Shown: positions 8,166-17,062, counted from the stretch's first letter. The stretch: 64,000 bases of DNA from Fretibacterium fastidiosum (GCF_964642095.1 NZ_OZ209244.1:1984001-2048000), one strand, 5' to 3'. Made by a program: numbers and translations. Notes: a model not told the origin generated them from the sequence alone.

Positions 8166-9028
8166 GGGGGCGCCCCCTCGTCCTCGCGGCGGCGCTCTTC
8201 CTCCTGTCGCTCCCCGCGCGCGCCGCCCTGGCGGACGAGCTGCCCATCGCCGTGACGCAGCCCTGGATCGCCCTGATCGTCTCCTTCCTGGGTGGCCCCA
8301 ACGTCGCCGTCAAGCCCCTCCTGATCTGGAACGACGCGGGGGACTCCATTCGCGCCGAGGGTGGTCGGGCGCTGCGGAACCTGCCGACCGACGCCCGCAT
8401 CGTCGCGTTGGACTCCGCGGACCTCACGGGGGCGGGATTGAAGGTCGGCGCCTACGGAAACCTGCGGACGCTCTACAACCCCTTCCCCATCCCCCCGGAG
8501 CGCTGGGACGCCTCGCTGCCGGACCCCTCCGTGATGCCCTTCGTCGCCCAGAGGGTGCTGACGGTGCTGGCGGACTGGGACCCTCAGAACTACCTGTACT
8601 ACCAACGTCGCCTCGCGGAGTTTCAAGCCCGGCTGTCGAGCTCCGTCCTGGCCGGACGGCAGGTGCTGCGGGACGTGCGGGTCTGCGACCTCAGCGGAGC
8701 CAGCAGCGCGCTGCTTCGGGCCGCCGGGTGCCGCATGGAGCGACCGGACCTCCACCTGCTCGACAGCTGGAGTCGGGCCAGCCCCAAACAGCTTCAGGAG
8801 TTTTTGGAGGAGAGGATCGCCCAGGGCGTCGTCCTCGTGATGGACGGAGGGACGCCGCGCAACCTGCGGAGCTTTCTCGGAGGCCGAACGGAGGTCTTCA
8901 GCTTCGCCCGGCCGCCCCTGAACCAGGACTATCCGGCGTTCCTGAACGAGCAGTACATCTCCCTCTGGCAGAAGATCACGGCGAAGCCGCCCGCAGGCCG
9001 GAGGCCGGACGCGCCGCGCAGTCGGTAG
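8162..9028 (+). CDS. Exported TroA/ZnuA-like protein, divergent
   Basis: The gene overlaps the rnc stop by four bases (ATGA). Its 288-residue product starts with a signal peptide (Arg-rich start, LVLAAALFLLSLPARAAL). The mature part resembles cluster A-I metal-binding solute receptors: an opening PIAVTQPWIALIVSFLGG strand-helix, a central DPQNYLYYQRRLAEFQARL segment like the ZnuA long helix, and a late LQEFLEERIAQGVVLV block. The metal-binding histidines expected after the first strand are not visible. It may have lost metal binding or bind something else. No ABC permease or ATPase lies beside it. The family assignment is an inference from motifs. Confidence 0.5.
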   Translation: MRGRPLVLAAALFLLSLPARAALADELPIAVTQPWIALIVSFLGGPNVAVKPLLIWNDAGDSIRAEGGRALRNLPTDARIVALDSADLTGAGLKVGAYGNLRTLYNPFPIPPERWDASLPDPSVMPFVAQRVLTVLADWDPQNYLYYQRRLAEFQARLSSSVLAGRQVLRDVRVCDLSGASSALLRAAGCRMERPDLHLLDSWSRASPKQLQEFLEERIAQGVVLVMDGGTPRNLRSFLGGRTEVFSFARPPLNQDYPAFLNEQYISLWQKITAKPPAGRRPDAPRSR

Positions 9029-9053
9029 GGCGGACCCGCGGGGCGGAACCTTC

Positions 9054-9081
9054 AAGGGGACGGCAGGGGCCGCCCCCTTTC
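9054..9081 (+). terminator. Likely intrinsic terminator after the rnc/TroA-like gene
   Basis: A GC-rich stem (AAGGGG-CGGC pairing with GCCG-CCCCTT with a bulged A) is followed by CTTTCT. It sits between the TroA-like gene and ogt and would end the long fapR operon transcript. Confidence 0.5.
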
Positions 9082-9178
9082 TGCATCCAAATCTCCCGAC
9101 GGCCTTTTTCTTATCGCCGATTGGGCGTATGATAGGCCTGTCGATTTCAGATGCGAGGATGAGGAGGCGTTTTGGGAT

Positions 9179-9703
9179 ATGCTCTACAGGATGGAATACG
9201 AGTCCCCGCTGGGGACGCTGACCGCGATGAGCGACGGAGAGAGCCTGGTCGGGCTCTTCATGGACCCCGTTGAGGCGAGGCCGGGGGACGCGGCGGATGA
9301 AGGCCTTCCCGTCCTCGCCGCCCTGCGCGGGTGGCTGGACGCCTACTTCGACGGGAGGAGGCCGACCCCTGCGGACCTTCCCCTGGCTCCGGCGGGCACG
9401 GAGTTCCAGCGCGCGGTGTGGCGCATCCTCCTGGACGTCCCCTACGGAAGGACCACGACGTATGGCGCCATCGCCGCGATCCTGGCGGAGCGGAACGAGC
9501 GGGGGCGGATGGCGCCCAGGGCGGTGGGCGGCGCCGTGGGGCACAACCCCATCTCCATCGTCATCCCCTGCCACCGCGTCGTGGGCGTCGGAGGGAACCT
9601 CGTGGGCTACGGCGGCGGGATGGATCGCAAGGTGCGGCTCCTGACCCTGGAGGGCGTCGACATGTCGCGCTTCTTCGTCCCCGGTGAGGGACGGCGTGTT
9701 TGA
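9179..9703 (+). CDS. ogt: O6-methylguanine-DNA methyltransferase
   Basis: The 174-residue product holds the suicide cysteine Cys131 in IPCHRVV, preceded by the recognition helix region VPYGRTTTYGAIAA and the AVGGAVGHNP turn. The N-terminal domain is short, as in Ogt. The protein moves alkyl groups from O6-alkylguanine to itself and is then inactive. The ATG at 9179 follows GAGGAGGCG. The next gene starts inside its last codons. Confidence 0.95.
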   Translation: MLYRMEYESPLGTLTAMSDGESLVGLFMDPVEARPGDAADEGLPVLAALRGWLDAYFDGRRPTPADLPLAPAGTEFQRAVWRILLDVPYGRTTTYGAIAAILAERNERGRMAPRAVGGAVGHNPISIVIPCHRVVGVGGNLVGYGGGMDRKVRLLTLEGVDMSRFFVPGEGRRV

Positions 9704-10133
9704 GCGCCGGTCGCGGCTGATGGGGGTCCTGCTGCTCGCCGTACTGCTGGAGCCCCTGGCCTGTGCAACGGCACGGCGCTTCGGCGCGCGGCTCTCCAGG
9801 AACGCGGGCCTGTCCTTCGGCCTCCTGGCGGGGCGCCCTGCGCTGGCCCTGGCCCTCTCCTCCCTCGTGCTTGCGGCCGTGCTGTGGGCCGCGTTCCTGT
9901 GGAGGAGGCCGGGCGGCGTCGTGCGTGCAGGGCTGGCGATCACGGCCGGGGGAGCCGCGGTGAACCTCGCGGAGCGGCTGACGCTGGGAGCCGTCCTGGA
10001 CTGGATACCCCTTCCGTTTTCCTCCTGCCTCGTGCCGGGAGGCCTGTTCTTCAACCTCGCCGACGTCGAGATCGGGATCGGCGCGTGCCTGGCCGCCTGG
10101 GCCGCCGTCTCCGCCAGGGAGGGGACTGAGTGA
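9696..10133 (+). CDS. lspA: Lipoprotein signal peptidase (LspA)-like membrane protein
   Basis: The product has about 145 residues and four hydrophobic segments. LspA landmarks appear in order: NAGLSFGLLAG (family NxGxAFGxL), GGAAVNLAERLTLGAVLDW (family GNxxDR...VVDF) and FFNLADVEIGIG (family FNxADxxI). The two catalytic aspartates are kept, in VLDW and NLAD. The supporting aspartate of NxxDR is glutamate here, and the first-helix aspartate is also glutamate. LspA removes signal peptides from lipidated prolipoproteins in the inner membrane. GTG at 9696 or ATG at 9720 are both possible starts. It overlaps ogt by 8 bases and the MATE gene by 4. Confidence 0.72.
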   Translation: MFERRSRLMGVLLLAVLLEPLACATARRFGARLSRNAGLSFGLLAGRPALALALSSLVLAAVLWAAFLWRRPGGVVRAGLAITAGGAAVNLAERLTLGAVLDWIPLPFSSCLVPGGLFFNLADVEIGIGACLAAWAAVSAREGTE

Positions 10134-11524
10134 CGGAGCCCCTGGACCTCCTGAACAAGGACGTCCCGATATGGCGGCTGATCCTCTCGCTGGCGTGGCC
10201 CGCCATCGTGGAACAGCTGCTCCAGACGGTGGTGACCTACGTGGATACGGCCATGGTGGGCAGCGTCGGCGTGGAGGCCACCGCCGCCGTCGGGGTGACC
10301 ACCTCGACGGTGTGGCTGCTGGGTGGCCTCATGAACGCGGTGGGGGTCGGGTACTCCGTCCTGATGGCGCGGCGGATCGGCGAGGGGAAGCTGGAGGAGG
10401 CCCGTGCGGTGATCCGTCAGGCGGTGCTGGCCGTCTGCGTGCTGGGAACGGCACTGACGCTCTCCGTGACGCTCTTCGTCGCCCCGAACCTGCCCGTCTG
10501 GATGGGGACGGACTCGCGCGTGACCCCCCTGGCGGCCACCTACCTGCGCGTCGTGGGGCTGTCCTACGCCTTCAACCTGTCCGTGCTCGTCTGCTCCAAC
10601 GTCCTGCGCTGTGCCGGCGACAGCCGCACGCCCCTCAAGTTCAACTTCCTGACGAACCTCATCAACGTCGCGGGCAACTTCATGCTGATCTACCCGACGG
10701 CGACGTTCTCCCTCGCGGGCCTCGAGTTTACCCTGCCGCGGGCCGGGTGGGGCGTGGCGGGGGCCGCTGCGGCCACGTCGCTGGCCACGGCCTTCTCCGG
10801 GACCTGCATGATGGGCGTGCTCTTCCTGAGACGGTCCCCCCTGCAGATCGCCCTGCGCGAGAGCTTCCGGCCGGAGCGGCGCATCATCCGCCAGGCCGCC
10901 GGGCTGGCGTTCCCCGTGCTGCTGGAGCGGCTCTCCATCGCTTCGGGACACCTGGCGAGCACGGCCATGATCTCCGGCCTCGGCACCGTCTCCCTGGCCG
11001 CCCATCAGCTGGCCAGCACAGGGGAGGCCGTCTGCTACCTGCCGCCCTACGGCTTCTCCATCGCCGGCACGGCCCTCGTGGCCCAGTCGCTGGGGGCGGG
11101 GGAGCGGGATCGCGCCTTCGCCTCCGGCGAGTGGTGTGCCCGCCTGGGGGTCCTGGTCATCCTCTTCAGCGCCGCGGCCATGTACTGCTTCGCCGTCCCC
11201 CTGGCGGGCTTCTTCACGTCCGACGCCGAGACCATCGCCCTCAGCGCCCGGATGCTGCGCCTCGAGGTGTGGGCGGAGCCCTTCCTGGCCGCCACCATCG
11301 TGCTGGGCGGCGTGCTTCGCGGGGCGGGGGACGTCCGCTGGCCCGTGTACATCGCGGTCGCCGGCATGTTGGTGCTGCGCGTCCCCCTGATCTGGGTGCT
11401 GATCCACCGTTTCGGCTGGGACCTGACGGCCGTCTGGGGCGCCATGATCGTGGACTGGATGCTTCGCGCCCTGATCTCCCTCTGGCGCTTTTACGGGCGC
11501 CGGTGGCTCTCCGTCTGGCGGTGA
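10130..11524 (+). CDS. MATE-family multidrug/cation exporter
   Basis: A GTG start overlaps the preceding stop by four bases and gives 464 residues with twelve predicted membrane segments in two similar halves. Family signatures are present: AWPAIVEQLLQTVVTYVDTAMVG at the start of helix 1, SNVLRCAGDSRTPL in the first half and LGGVLRGAGDVRWPVYIAV in the second. MATE proteins export cationic drugs or metabolites in exchange for Na+ or H+. The substrate cannot be read from the sequence. Confidence 0.93.
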   Translation: MTEPLDLLNKDVPIWRLILSLAWPAIVEQLLQTVVTYVDTAMVGSVGVEATAAVGVTTSTVWLLGGLMNAVGVGYSVLMARRIGEGKLEEARAVIRQAVLAVCVLGTALTLSVTLFVAPNLPVWMGTDSRVTPLAATYLRVVGLSYAFNLSVLVCSNVLRCAGDSRTPLKFNFLTNLINVAGNFMLIYPTATFSLAGLEFTLPRAGWGVAGAAAATSLATAFSGTCMMGVLFLRRSPLQIALRESFRPERRIIRQAAGLAFPVLLERLSIASGHLASTAMISGLGTVSLAAHQLASTGEAVCYLPPYGFSIAGTALVAQSLGAGERDRAFASGEWCARLGVLVILFSAAAMYCFAVPLAGFFTSDAETIALSARMLRLEVWAEPFLAATIVLGGVLRGAGDVRWPVYIAVAGMLVLRVPLIWVLIHRFGWDLTAVWGAMIVDWMLRALISLWRFYGRRWLSVWR

Positions 11525-11615
11525 GGGGGCGGCTGCGCGTCTCCGGCGTTTACACGACGATTTCGTTCAATCCATCGAGAAAAACTTATCCTGTTCACTG
11601 CGGAGGTATGAGACT

Positions 11616-12755
11616 TTGAAGACCATGGGTTATGGGCATCAGTGGATCGACGACGACGACATCGCGGAGGTCGTCCGGGTCCTGAAGGGCGACTGGCTGA
11701 GCCAGGGGCCGACGGTGGAGGCCTTCGAGAAGGTTCTGGCCGATTACGCGGGAGTGCGGCACGCCGTGGCCTACGCCAACGGGACGGCGGCGCTGCACGG
11801 GGCCATGACCGCCGCGGGGCTCAGGGGCGGGGAGCGCGCGCTGACTACGCCCCTGACCTTCGTGGCGACGGCGAACGCCGCGCTCTATGCAGGGGGCGAG
11901 CCGGTCTTTGCGGACATCGACCCGGACACGCTGTGCATGGACCCCGTTCGAGCGGAGGCCAAAATGCGGGAGCTTCCCCGCCGGATCAAGGTTATCGCGC
12001 CCGTGAGCTTCGCCGGCTACCCCTTCGACATGGCCCCCTTCCGGAGGATGGCCGAGAGGCACGGGGCCGTGCTCATCGAGGACGCCAGCCACGCCCTGGG
12101 CGGGGATCGGGGGCCGCGCAGGGTGGGGGCCGACGCGGACATGACGACCCTGAGCTTCCATCCGGTGAAGCACATCACCACCGCCGAGGGCGGCGCAGTC
12201 CTGACGAACGACGACGAGTTCGACCGTCGGCTGCGGCTCTTCCGCAATCACGGCATCACGCGGGACCCCGCGGAGTTCCAGGACGCACCGGACGGGCCGT
12301 GGCACAGCGAGATGCAGACCCTGGGCTACAACGACCGCCTCTCGGACGTCGCCTGCGCCCTGGGCCTCAGCCAGATGCGCCGGCTGGACGCCTTCGTCGC
12401 GCGCCGACGCCAGATCGCCTCCCTCTACCGCGAGCTCCTGAGCGGAGTGCCCGGTCTGACGCTCCCTCCCGACCACGAGGGGCACGCCTGGCACCTCTTC
12501 GTCGTTCAGGTGGGCGCGGAACGGCGGGCTCCGCTCTTCGCCCGCCTGGCGGAGGAGGGCTTCCGCCTCCAGGTGCACTACAGGCCCGTGCCGCTGCAGC
12601 CCTACTACCGCGAGCGATTCGGCTACCGGGAGGGGGACTTCCCGGAGGCGGAGCGCTACTACAAACGGGCCATCTCCCTGCCCATCTTCCCCCTGATGGA
12701 GGACGACGACGTGCGCCGCGTGGCGGACTGCATCAGGAGGTTCTTCGTGGAGTAG
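11616..12755 (+). CDS. DegT/DnrJ/EryC1 aminotransferase, PseC-like
   Basis: Translation is best started at the TTG at 11616, 9 bases after GGAGG; an internal ATG at 11625 is too far from the site. The 379-residue protein has the sugar-aminotransferase fold with the PLP lysine Lys185 in SFHPVKHITTAEGG, the AIEDASHALGG-type loop and LRNHGITRDP-like segments. Its best resemblance is to PseC, which makes UDP-4-amino-4,6-dideoxy-AltNAc for pseudaminic acid. No other pse genes are nearby, so the sugar is uncertain. Confidence 0.85.
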   Translation: MKTMGYGHQWIDDDDIAEVVRVLKGDWLSQGPTVEAFEKVLADYAGVRHAVAYANGTAALHGAMTAAGLRGGERALTTPLTFVATANAALYAGGEPVFADIDPDTLCMDPVRAEAKMRELPRRIKVIAPVSFAGYPFDMAPFRRMAERHGAVLIEDASHALGGDRGPRRVGADADMTTLSFHPVKHITTAEGGAVLTNDDEFDRRLRLFRNHGITRDPAEFQDAPDGPWHSEMQTLGYNDRLSDVACALGLSQMRRLDAFVARRRQIASLYRELLSGVPGLTLPPDHEGHAWHLFVVQVGAERRAPLFARLAEEGFRLQVHYRPVPLQPYYRERFGYREGDFPEAERYYKRAISLPIFPLMEDDDVRRVADCIRRFFVE

Positions 12756-12844
12756 GGGAGTTGGAGCCGTCGCCGTGTTGCGGGCCGGCCCTCCGGTCGG
12801 GCGGTAGGATCGTAGAGCGACGACAAGTTTCGATTTTTTCCATC

Positions 12845-12872
12845 TTGACCTTTTGAAGAAATGCGATAAAAT
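12845..12872 (+). promoter_or_regulatory. Promoter of tRNA-Pro
   Basis: TTGACC at 12845-12850 and TAAAAT at 12867-12872 are separated by 16 bases. The -10 box ends 13 bases before the first tRNA base. Confidence 0.65.
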
Positions 12873-12885
12873 AAATCACTGTATT

Positions 12886-12963
12886 CGGGACGTAGCGCAG
12901 TCTGGCTAGCGCATCTGCATGGGGTGCAGGGGGTCGGAGGTTCGAATCCTCTCGTCCCGACCA
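12886..12963 (+). tRNA. tRNA-Pro(GGG)
   Basis: A full cloverleaf is visible. The acceptor arm pairs CGGGACG with CGTCCCG and is followed by A-CCA, which is genomically encoded. The D-stem is GCGC/GCGC. The anticodon arm TCTGC/GCAGG encloses loop ATGGGGT with anticodon GGG, and the T-arm contains GGTTCGAATCC. It reads CCC and CCU proline codons. Confidence 0.95.
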
Positions 12964-12975
12964 TTTGAGAGGTTT

Positions 12976-13006
12976 GGAGGAGTCCGTAAGGGCTCCTCCT
13001 TTTTTA
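12976..13006 (+). terminator. Intrinsic terminator after tRNA-Pro
   Basis: The stem GGAGGAGTCC/GGGCTCCTCC with a GTAA loop is followed at once by TTTTTT. Confidence 0.9.
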
Positions 13007-13030
13007 CTTTGTGCCCCTTTGCGCTATAAT
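13003..13030 (+). promoter_or_regulatory. Putative promoter of the transketolase gene
   Basis: TATAAT at 13025-13030 is preceded by TTTACT at 13003-13008 with a 16-base spacer. The leader that follows is about 80 bases and contains TCTTTCGG at 13040-13047 and its exact complement CCGAAAGA at 13080-13087, so the leader mRNA can fold with the ribosome binding site just outside the stem. Confidence 0.55.
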
Positions 13031-13118
13031 CAGGGGGCGTCTTTCGGCGCTCTCAGCGGTGCCTCGCTCAGTCGCCGGCCCGAAAGATGTCAAAACCTTT
13101 TAAGGAGTGAATGTCGTT

Positions 13119-15056
13119 ATGTCCCTTCCCAAGCTGAATGGGTTTCCGGTCCCCTCCCTCTCCGAGGAGGATCGGGCCGCTCTTGAGGCCGCAGCCCGAC
13201 GGGCGCGCGTCAGCGCCCTGACGATGGTGACGGCGGCGTCGAGCGGACACCCCGGCGGCGCCTTCTCAGGCATCGAGATGTTCCTGACCGTCTACGGCAC
13301 GGCAAACCTCACGCCGGAGAACTGCAATGCCCTGGATCGGGATTACGTGGTCGTGTCCCATGGGCACACGTCGGCGGGCGTCTACGCGGCGCTGGCGGAG
13401 TGGGGATTTTTCGACGCCGGGGAGGCCATGGCCCACTTCCGGCAGTGCGGCAGCGTCTTTCAGGGGCACGTGGAGCGCGAGGTCCCCGGCGTGGACTGGG
13501 GGACGGGCAACCTGGGGCAGGGGCTCTCCGCCGGCGTGGGCTTCGCCCTGGCGCAGCGCGCCCGCGGGCACAAGGGGCGCGTCTACGTGCTGATGGGGGA
13601 CGGCGGGCAGACGAAGGGCCAGCTGGCGGAGTCTCGCCGCCTTGCCGTCAAGGAGGGACTGACGGACCTGGTGGCCCTGATAGACTGGAACGGCATCCAG
13701 ATTTCGGGGCGCCTTGACGACGTCATGCCCTGCAACTTCAGGGCGCTGTGGGAGGCGGACGGCTGGGAGGTGGTGGAGTGCGACGGGCACTCCTTCGACG
13801 CGCTCTACCTGGCGCTGAAGGACGCGGGCCGCCGCGGTCGGCCCACCGTGTTGCTCTGCCGCACGGTGATGGGCAGGCAGGGGCAGGCCATGGAGGGGAC
13901 CGCTGCCTATCACGGCAAGGCCCCCTCGTCCGAGCTCTACGAGCAGATCGTGAGGGACCTGGGCGGAGACCCTGAGACGCTGACCAGGGCCTTGGAGGCG
14001 CGGAAGTCCGTGCCGTCCTTTAAGGGACGGAAAGTCGTCCCGCCGGCACCTCATCTCGAACTGGGCACCCCGTTCTCCTATGAGGGGAACAGGTCGGACA
14101 ACCGCGGGGCCTTCGGAAAGGCCCTTGCGGACGTAGGCCGCCGAAACTGCGGCAGGCCCGGAGCGACCCCCATCCTCGTCTTCGACTGCGACCTGGCCCC
14201 CTCCGTCATGACGAAGGACTTCAAGGCGGAGTGCCCAAAGAACTTCATCCAGTGCGGCATCCAGGAGCACTCCACGGCCACGACGGCCGGCGCGGCGGCT
14301 GCGGCGGGGACGACAGCGGTCTGGGCGGACTTCGGCGTCTTTGGCATCGACGAGGTCTACAACCAGCAGCGCCTGAACGACATCAACCAATCCGGGGCCA
14401 AGACCGTCCTGACGCACGTGGGGCTTGACGTCGGAGAGGACGGAAAGACGCACCAGTGCATCGACTACGTGGGGCTGTTCCACAACACCTTTGGCTGGCG
14501 CCTCGTGGTGCCCGCGGACCCGGAGCAGACGGACCGTGTGACCCGCTGGATGCTGGGGACGCCGGACAGCGTCTGCCTGGCGGTGGGCCGGAGCAAGGTG
14601 GACCTCGTGCGCGACCCGTCGAGCGGCGCCGTCTTCGGCGGGAGCTATCGGTTCGAGTACGGCCGCGCCGTGAAGGTTCGTGACGGCAAGGACGGCGCGA
14701 TCTTCGCCCTGGGGGCGATGACGCAGCGTGCGCTGGCCGCGGCAGCGGCCCTCGCTGAGAAGAACGTCAGCGCAGCCGTGTGGAGCGTTTCCTGCCCGCT
14801 GGCGGTCGACATGAAGGCCCTCAGGGAGGCCTGCGGGCTTGGCTGCGTCCTCACGGTGGAGGACCACCACGCGGATACGGGCATGGGGTCGATCCTGGCC
14901 GTGGCCATGGCGCGGCACGGCCTCTCGGCGAAGATGAGGAACCTGGGGGTGACGCGCTACGGCGACTCCGGCCCCTCTGCGGCCGTCCTGGCGGCCATGG
15001 GGCTGGACGAGAAGGGCATCGCCCAATCCTTCCTGGAGCTGAGGGAAGGACGCTGA
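13119..15056 (+). CDS. tkt: Transketolase
   Basis: The start is the ATG at 13119 behind AAGGAG; the product has 645 residues and is a single-chain enzyme. N-terminal motifs SSGHPGGAFSG and VSHGHTSAGVYA bind thiamine diphosphate with VLMGDGGQTKGQ and the downstream IDWN. The central pyrimidine domain has IQEHSTATTAG and LTHVGLDVGEDGKTHQ. The enzyme moves two-carbon units in the non-oxidative pentose phosphate pathway. The GDGGQTKGQ loop differs from the usual GDGxxxEG, so it belongs to a divergent transketolase branch. Its stop overlaps the queH start by one base. Confidence 0.9.
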   Translation: MSLPKLNGFPVPSLSEEDRAALEAAARRARVSALTMVTAASSGHPGGAFSGIEMFLTVYGTANLTPENCNALDRDYVVVSHGHTSAGVYAALAEWGFFDAGEAMAHFRQCGSVFQGHVEREVPGVDWGTGNLGQGLSAGVGFALAQRARGHKGRVYVLMGDGGQTKGQLAESRRLAVKEGLTDLVALIDWNGIQISGRLDDVMPCNFRALWEADGWEVVECDGHSFDALYLALKDAGRRGRPTVLLCRTVMGRQGQAMEGTAAYHGKAPSSELYEQIVRDLGGDPETLTRALEARKSVPSFKGRKVVPPAPHLELGTPFSYEGNRSDNRGAFGKALADVGRRNCGRPGATPILVFDCDLAPSVMTKDFKAECPKNFIQCGIQEHSTATTAGAAAAAGTTAVWADFGVFGIDEVYNQQRLNDINQSGAKTVLTHVGLDVGEDGKTHQCIDYVGLFHNTFGWRLVVPADPEQTDRVTRWMLGTPDSVCLAVGRSKVDLVRDPSSGAVFGGSYRFEYGRAVKVRDGKDGAIFALGAMTQRALAAAAALAEKNVSAAVWSVSCPLAVDMKALREACGLGCVLTVEDHHADTGMGSILAVAMARHGLSAKMRNLGVTRYGDSGPSAAVLAAMGLDEKGIAQSFLELREGR

Positions 15057-15649
15057 TGACGGATCGGGAGGAGGCGCTGCCGGCAGGGCGGCGCCTCCTG
15101 CTTCACATCTGCTGCGCTCCGGACGCGACCGTCCCGGCGCGGGACCTGACGGCAGAGGGCTGGCAGGTTACGGGCTTCTTTTACGGCTCCAACATCCACC
15201 CCCGCGAAGAGTACGTTCGGCGGCTGACGACGCTCCACCGGCTGATGGCCCACGAGGGGCTTCCCCTGGAGGAGGGGCCTTACGCGCCGGAGGACTGGAT
15301 CGTGCACATGGAGCGGTCGGGGCTGATGGAGGAGCCGGAGGGAGGGCGGCGCTGCACGGAGTGTTTCCTGATGCAGCTCGCGTCCGCGGCAGAGGCCGCC
15401 GTGCGCCTTGGCTGCACGCACCTCTGCACCAGCCTGACGACCAGCCCTCACAAGGACGTGGAGCGCATCGCCCGCCTCGGCACGGCCTGCGCCGCGTCCC
15501 GCGGGCTGACCTGGGAGCCCCGCGTCTGGCGAAAGCGGAACGGCTTCCTCCGGTCCCTGGAGATATCACGGGAGCTGGGGCTCTACCGCCAGAACTACTG
15601 CGGGTGCGTCGCGAGCCTTCAGGGGCTCCCCGTGGAGTGCGCGCTGTGA
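15056..15649 (+). CDS. queH: Epoxyqueuosine reductase QueH
   Basis: The 197-residue product has the QueH (formerly DUF208) pattern: LLLHICCAPD near residue 15, a second CTECF cysteine pair near residue 102 and the C-terminal YRQNYCGC. The cysteines bind an iron-sulfur cluster and a second metal. QueH performs the last step of queuosine synthesis, reducing epoxyqueuosine in tRNA. It replaces the unrelated cobalamin-dependent QueG. It is coupled to transketolase upstream and to the next gene by overlapping stops. Confidence 0.93.
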   Translation: MTDREEALPAGRRLLLHICCAPDATVPARDLTAEGWQVTGFFYGSNIHPREEYVRRLTTLHRLMAHEGLPLEEGPYAPEDWIVHMERSGLMEEPEGGRRCTECFLMQLASAAEAAVRLGCTHLCTSLTTSPHKDVERIARLGTACAASRGLTWEPRVWRKRNGFLRSLEISRELGLYRQNYCGCVASLQGLPVECAL

Positions 15650-16974
15650 GGTCTTTGGCCCGCCGTTTTGCGGCGGCGGCCCTGGCTGCCTGTCTGGCGG
15701 GACCGGCCTGGGCGCGGCCCCTGAGCGGGGACTTCGCGCACGTCCTCGAGATCGCGGGGGCGAAGGAGGGCGCCCTCTGCCGGCTGAGGCTCCCGACGGG
15801 GGTCTACGCCGGACTGGCCCGATCGCAGACCGAGGACCTCGCCGTCTTGGACGCGCGGGGGGAGCCCGTGCCCTTCGCAGCGGAGCCGGGCCACCCGATC
15901 CCTCAGGGGCCTCCGGTCCTCGTCGAGACGGAGGTCCCCTGCTTTGAGCTCTCCCCGGCGGGGCAGGGTGCCGGGCCGTCGGAGTTTCGCGTCAAGGCCC
16001 AGCTGGGGGACCGCCTGATCGAGCTTCAGGGGACGGTCCCGGAGGCCCGCAGAGGCGAACGCCGCTATCTGCTGGACCTCTCCGAGCTCTCCCCGGCGGG
16101 CCCGTCGGACCGCTACCGGCTGCTTCTCGCCTTGGACGGGGTGGGGATGGAGGCGCGGGCCGACGTCCTGATGAGCGTGGACCTGAAGCGGTGGCGGGAG
16201 CTGATGAGCGATGCCCCCCTCGGCTCAGGGGCGCTGGAGCTCCCCAGGGCCCCGACGCGCTGCCTCCTGCTGCAGGTCCGTGGGGCGGGGGAGGGGTTCG
16301 CCATCCGAGGGGCGAGCTGCGCCTACCGGGTGTGGGGTCACGCCGTGGAGGACGGGTTCGCGGACTTTTCAGGCGCCCTGACGAAGGATCGCCGCGCGGC
16401 GGAGTACGACACGGGGGGCGCCTGGCCCGTCACGAGGGTTCAGCTTCTGCTGAGCGAGCCCGGACGCCGGCGCGTGCGCTGTCTGTCGCGGACCGACCCC
16501 GGGGGCCCCTGGCACCTCGTGGGGACGGCGGAGCTCTATTTGACGCGCGGGAGGGTCGGCGCGGAGCAGCGAAACGGCCCCGCTCCCGTTCGCCTGAGGG
16601 AGGACCGCTATTGGCGCGTCGAGTTCGACAGCGCCCTCATGGAGGAGCCGCCCCTGCTGAGGACCTGGTGGAGCGCGGGGACGGTCCTCTTTCGGGCTCA
16701 GGGTCCCGGCCCCTGGTCTTTGGCCTTTGGGTGCGACGATCCGCCCCCGTTGGAGGTTTTTCGGAAGCCGGCGGGAGAGTTCGACGGGGACGCCCTGGAG
16801 GTGACCCTGGCGATCGCCGATTCATGGGGCGGAGAGGCCTTCAGGGCGCCCCCGGAGCCCGGCGCGGAGGAGGAGGGCTACACGGCCCCTTGGCGCGTTC
16901 CCGTCTGGCTGGGGCTGGGGGTCTTTGCGAGCGCGGCCGCGCTGGCCGCTTGGCGCGCAGGGCGGATGGGGTGA
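15646..16974 (+). CDS. Exported membrane-anchored DUF3999-like protein
   Basis: A GTG start overlaps the queH stop by four bases; the product has 442 residues. It has a signal peptide (RRFAAAALAACLAGPAWA), a long beta-rich extracytoplasmic part and one C-terminal helix (VWLGLGVFASAAALAAW) followed by Arg residues. The opening lines (HVLEI..., LRLPTGVYAGL, DLAVLDARGEPVPF) resemble DUF3999 proteins, which are often paired with large DUF2339 membrane proteins; no partner is seen here. The function is unknown, though a role at the cell envelope is likely. Confidence 0.6.
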   Translation: MRSLARRFAAAALAACLAGPAWARPLSGDFAHVLEIAGAKEGALCRLRLPTGVYAGLARSQTEDLAVLDARGEPVPFAAEPGHPIPQGPPVLVETEVPCFELSPAGQGAGPSEFRVKAQLGDRLIELQGTVPEARRGERRYLLDLSELSPAGPSDRYRLLLALDGVGMEARADVLMSVDLKRWRELMSDAPLGSGALELPRAPTRCLLLQVRGAGEGFAIRGASCAYRVWGHAVEDGFADFSGALTKDRRAAEYDTGGAWPVTRVQLLLSEPGRRRVRCLSRTDPGGPWHLVGTAELYLTRGRVGAEQRNGPAPVRLREDRYWRVEFDSALMEEPPLLRTWWSAGTVLFRAQGPGPWSLAFGCDDPPPLEVFRKPAGEFDGDALEVTLAIADSWGGEAFRAPPEPGAEEEGYTAPWRVPVWLGLGVFASAAALAAWRAGRMG

Positions 16975-17062
16975 TGAGGTTGTACCACGAAGTCGTCCAA
17001 CGCTGGAGCCCCGTCCCCGACCGCCTCTGAGCGGACTGCGGCAGCCGTCCGCTCAGAGGTCG

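Noticed and set aside
7997..11407. A 1136-codon open frame on the minus strand
   Set aside because: It lies antisense to rnc, ogt, the LspA-like gene and the MATE gene, all well supported. It is rich in Arg, His, Gln and Gly as expected from antisense GC-rich coding DNA.
11608..11619. A three-codon ATG-AGA-CTT-TGA frame before the PseC-like gene
   Set aside because: It may be a chance frame in the ribosome binding region; GGAGG is better spaced for the TTG start of the large gene.
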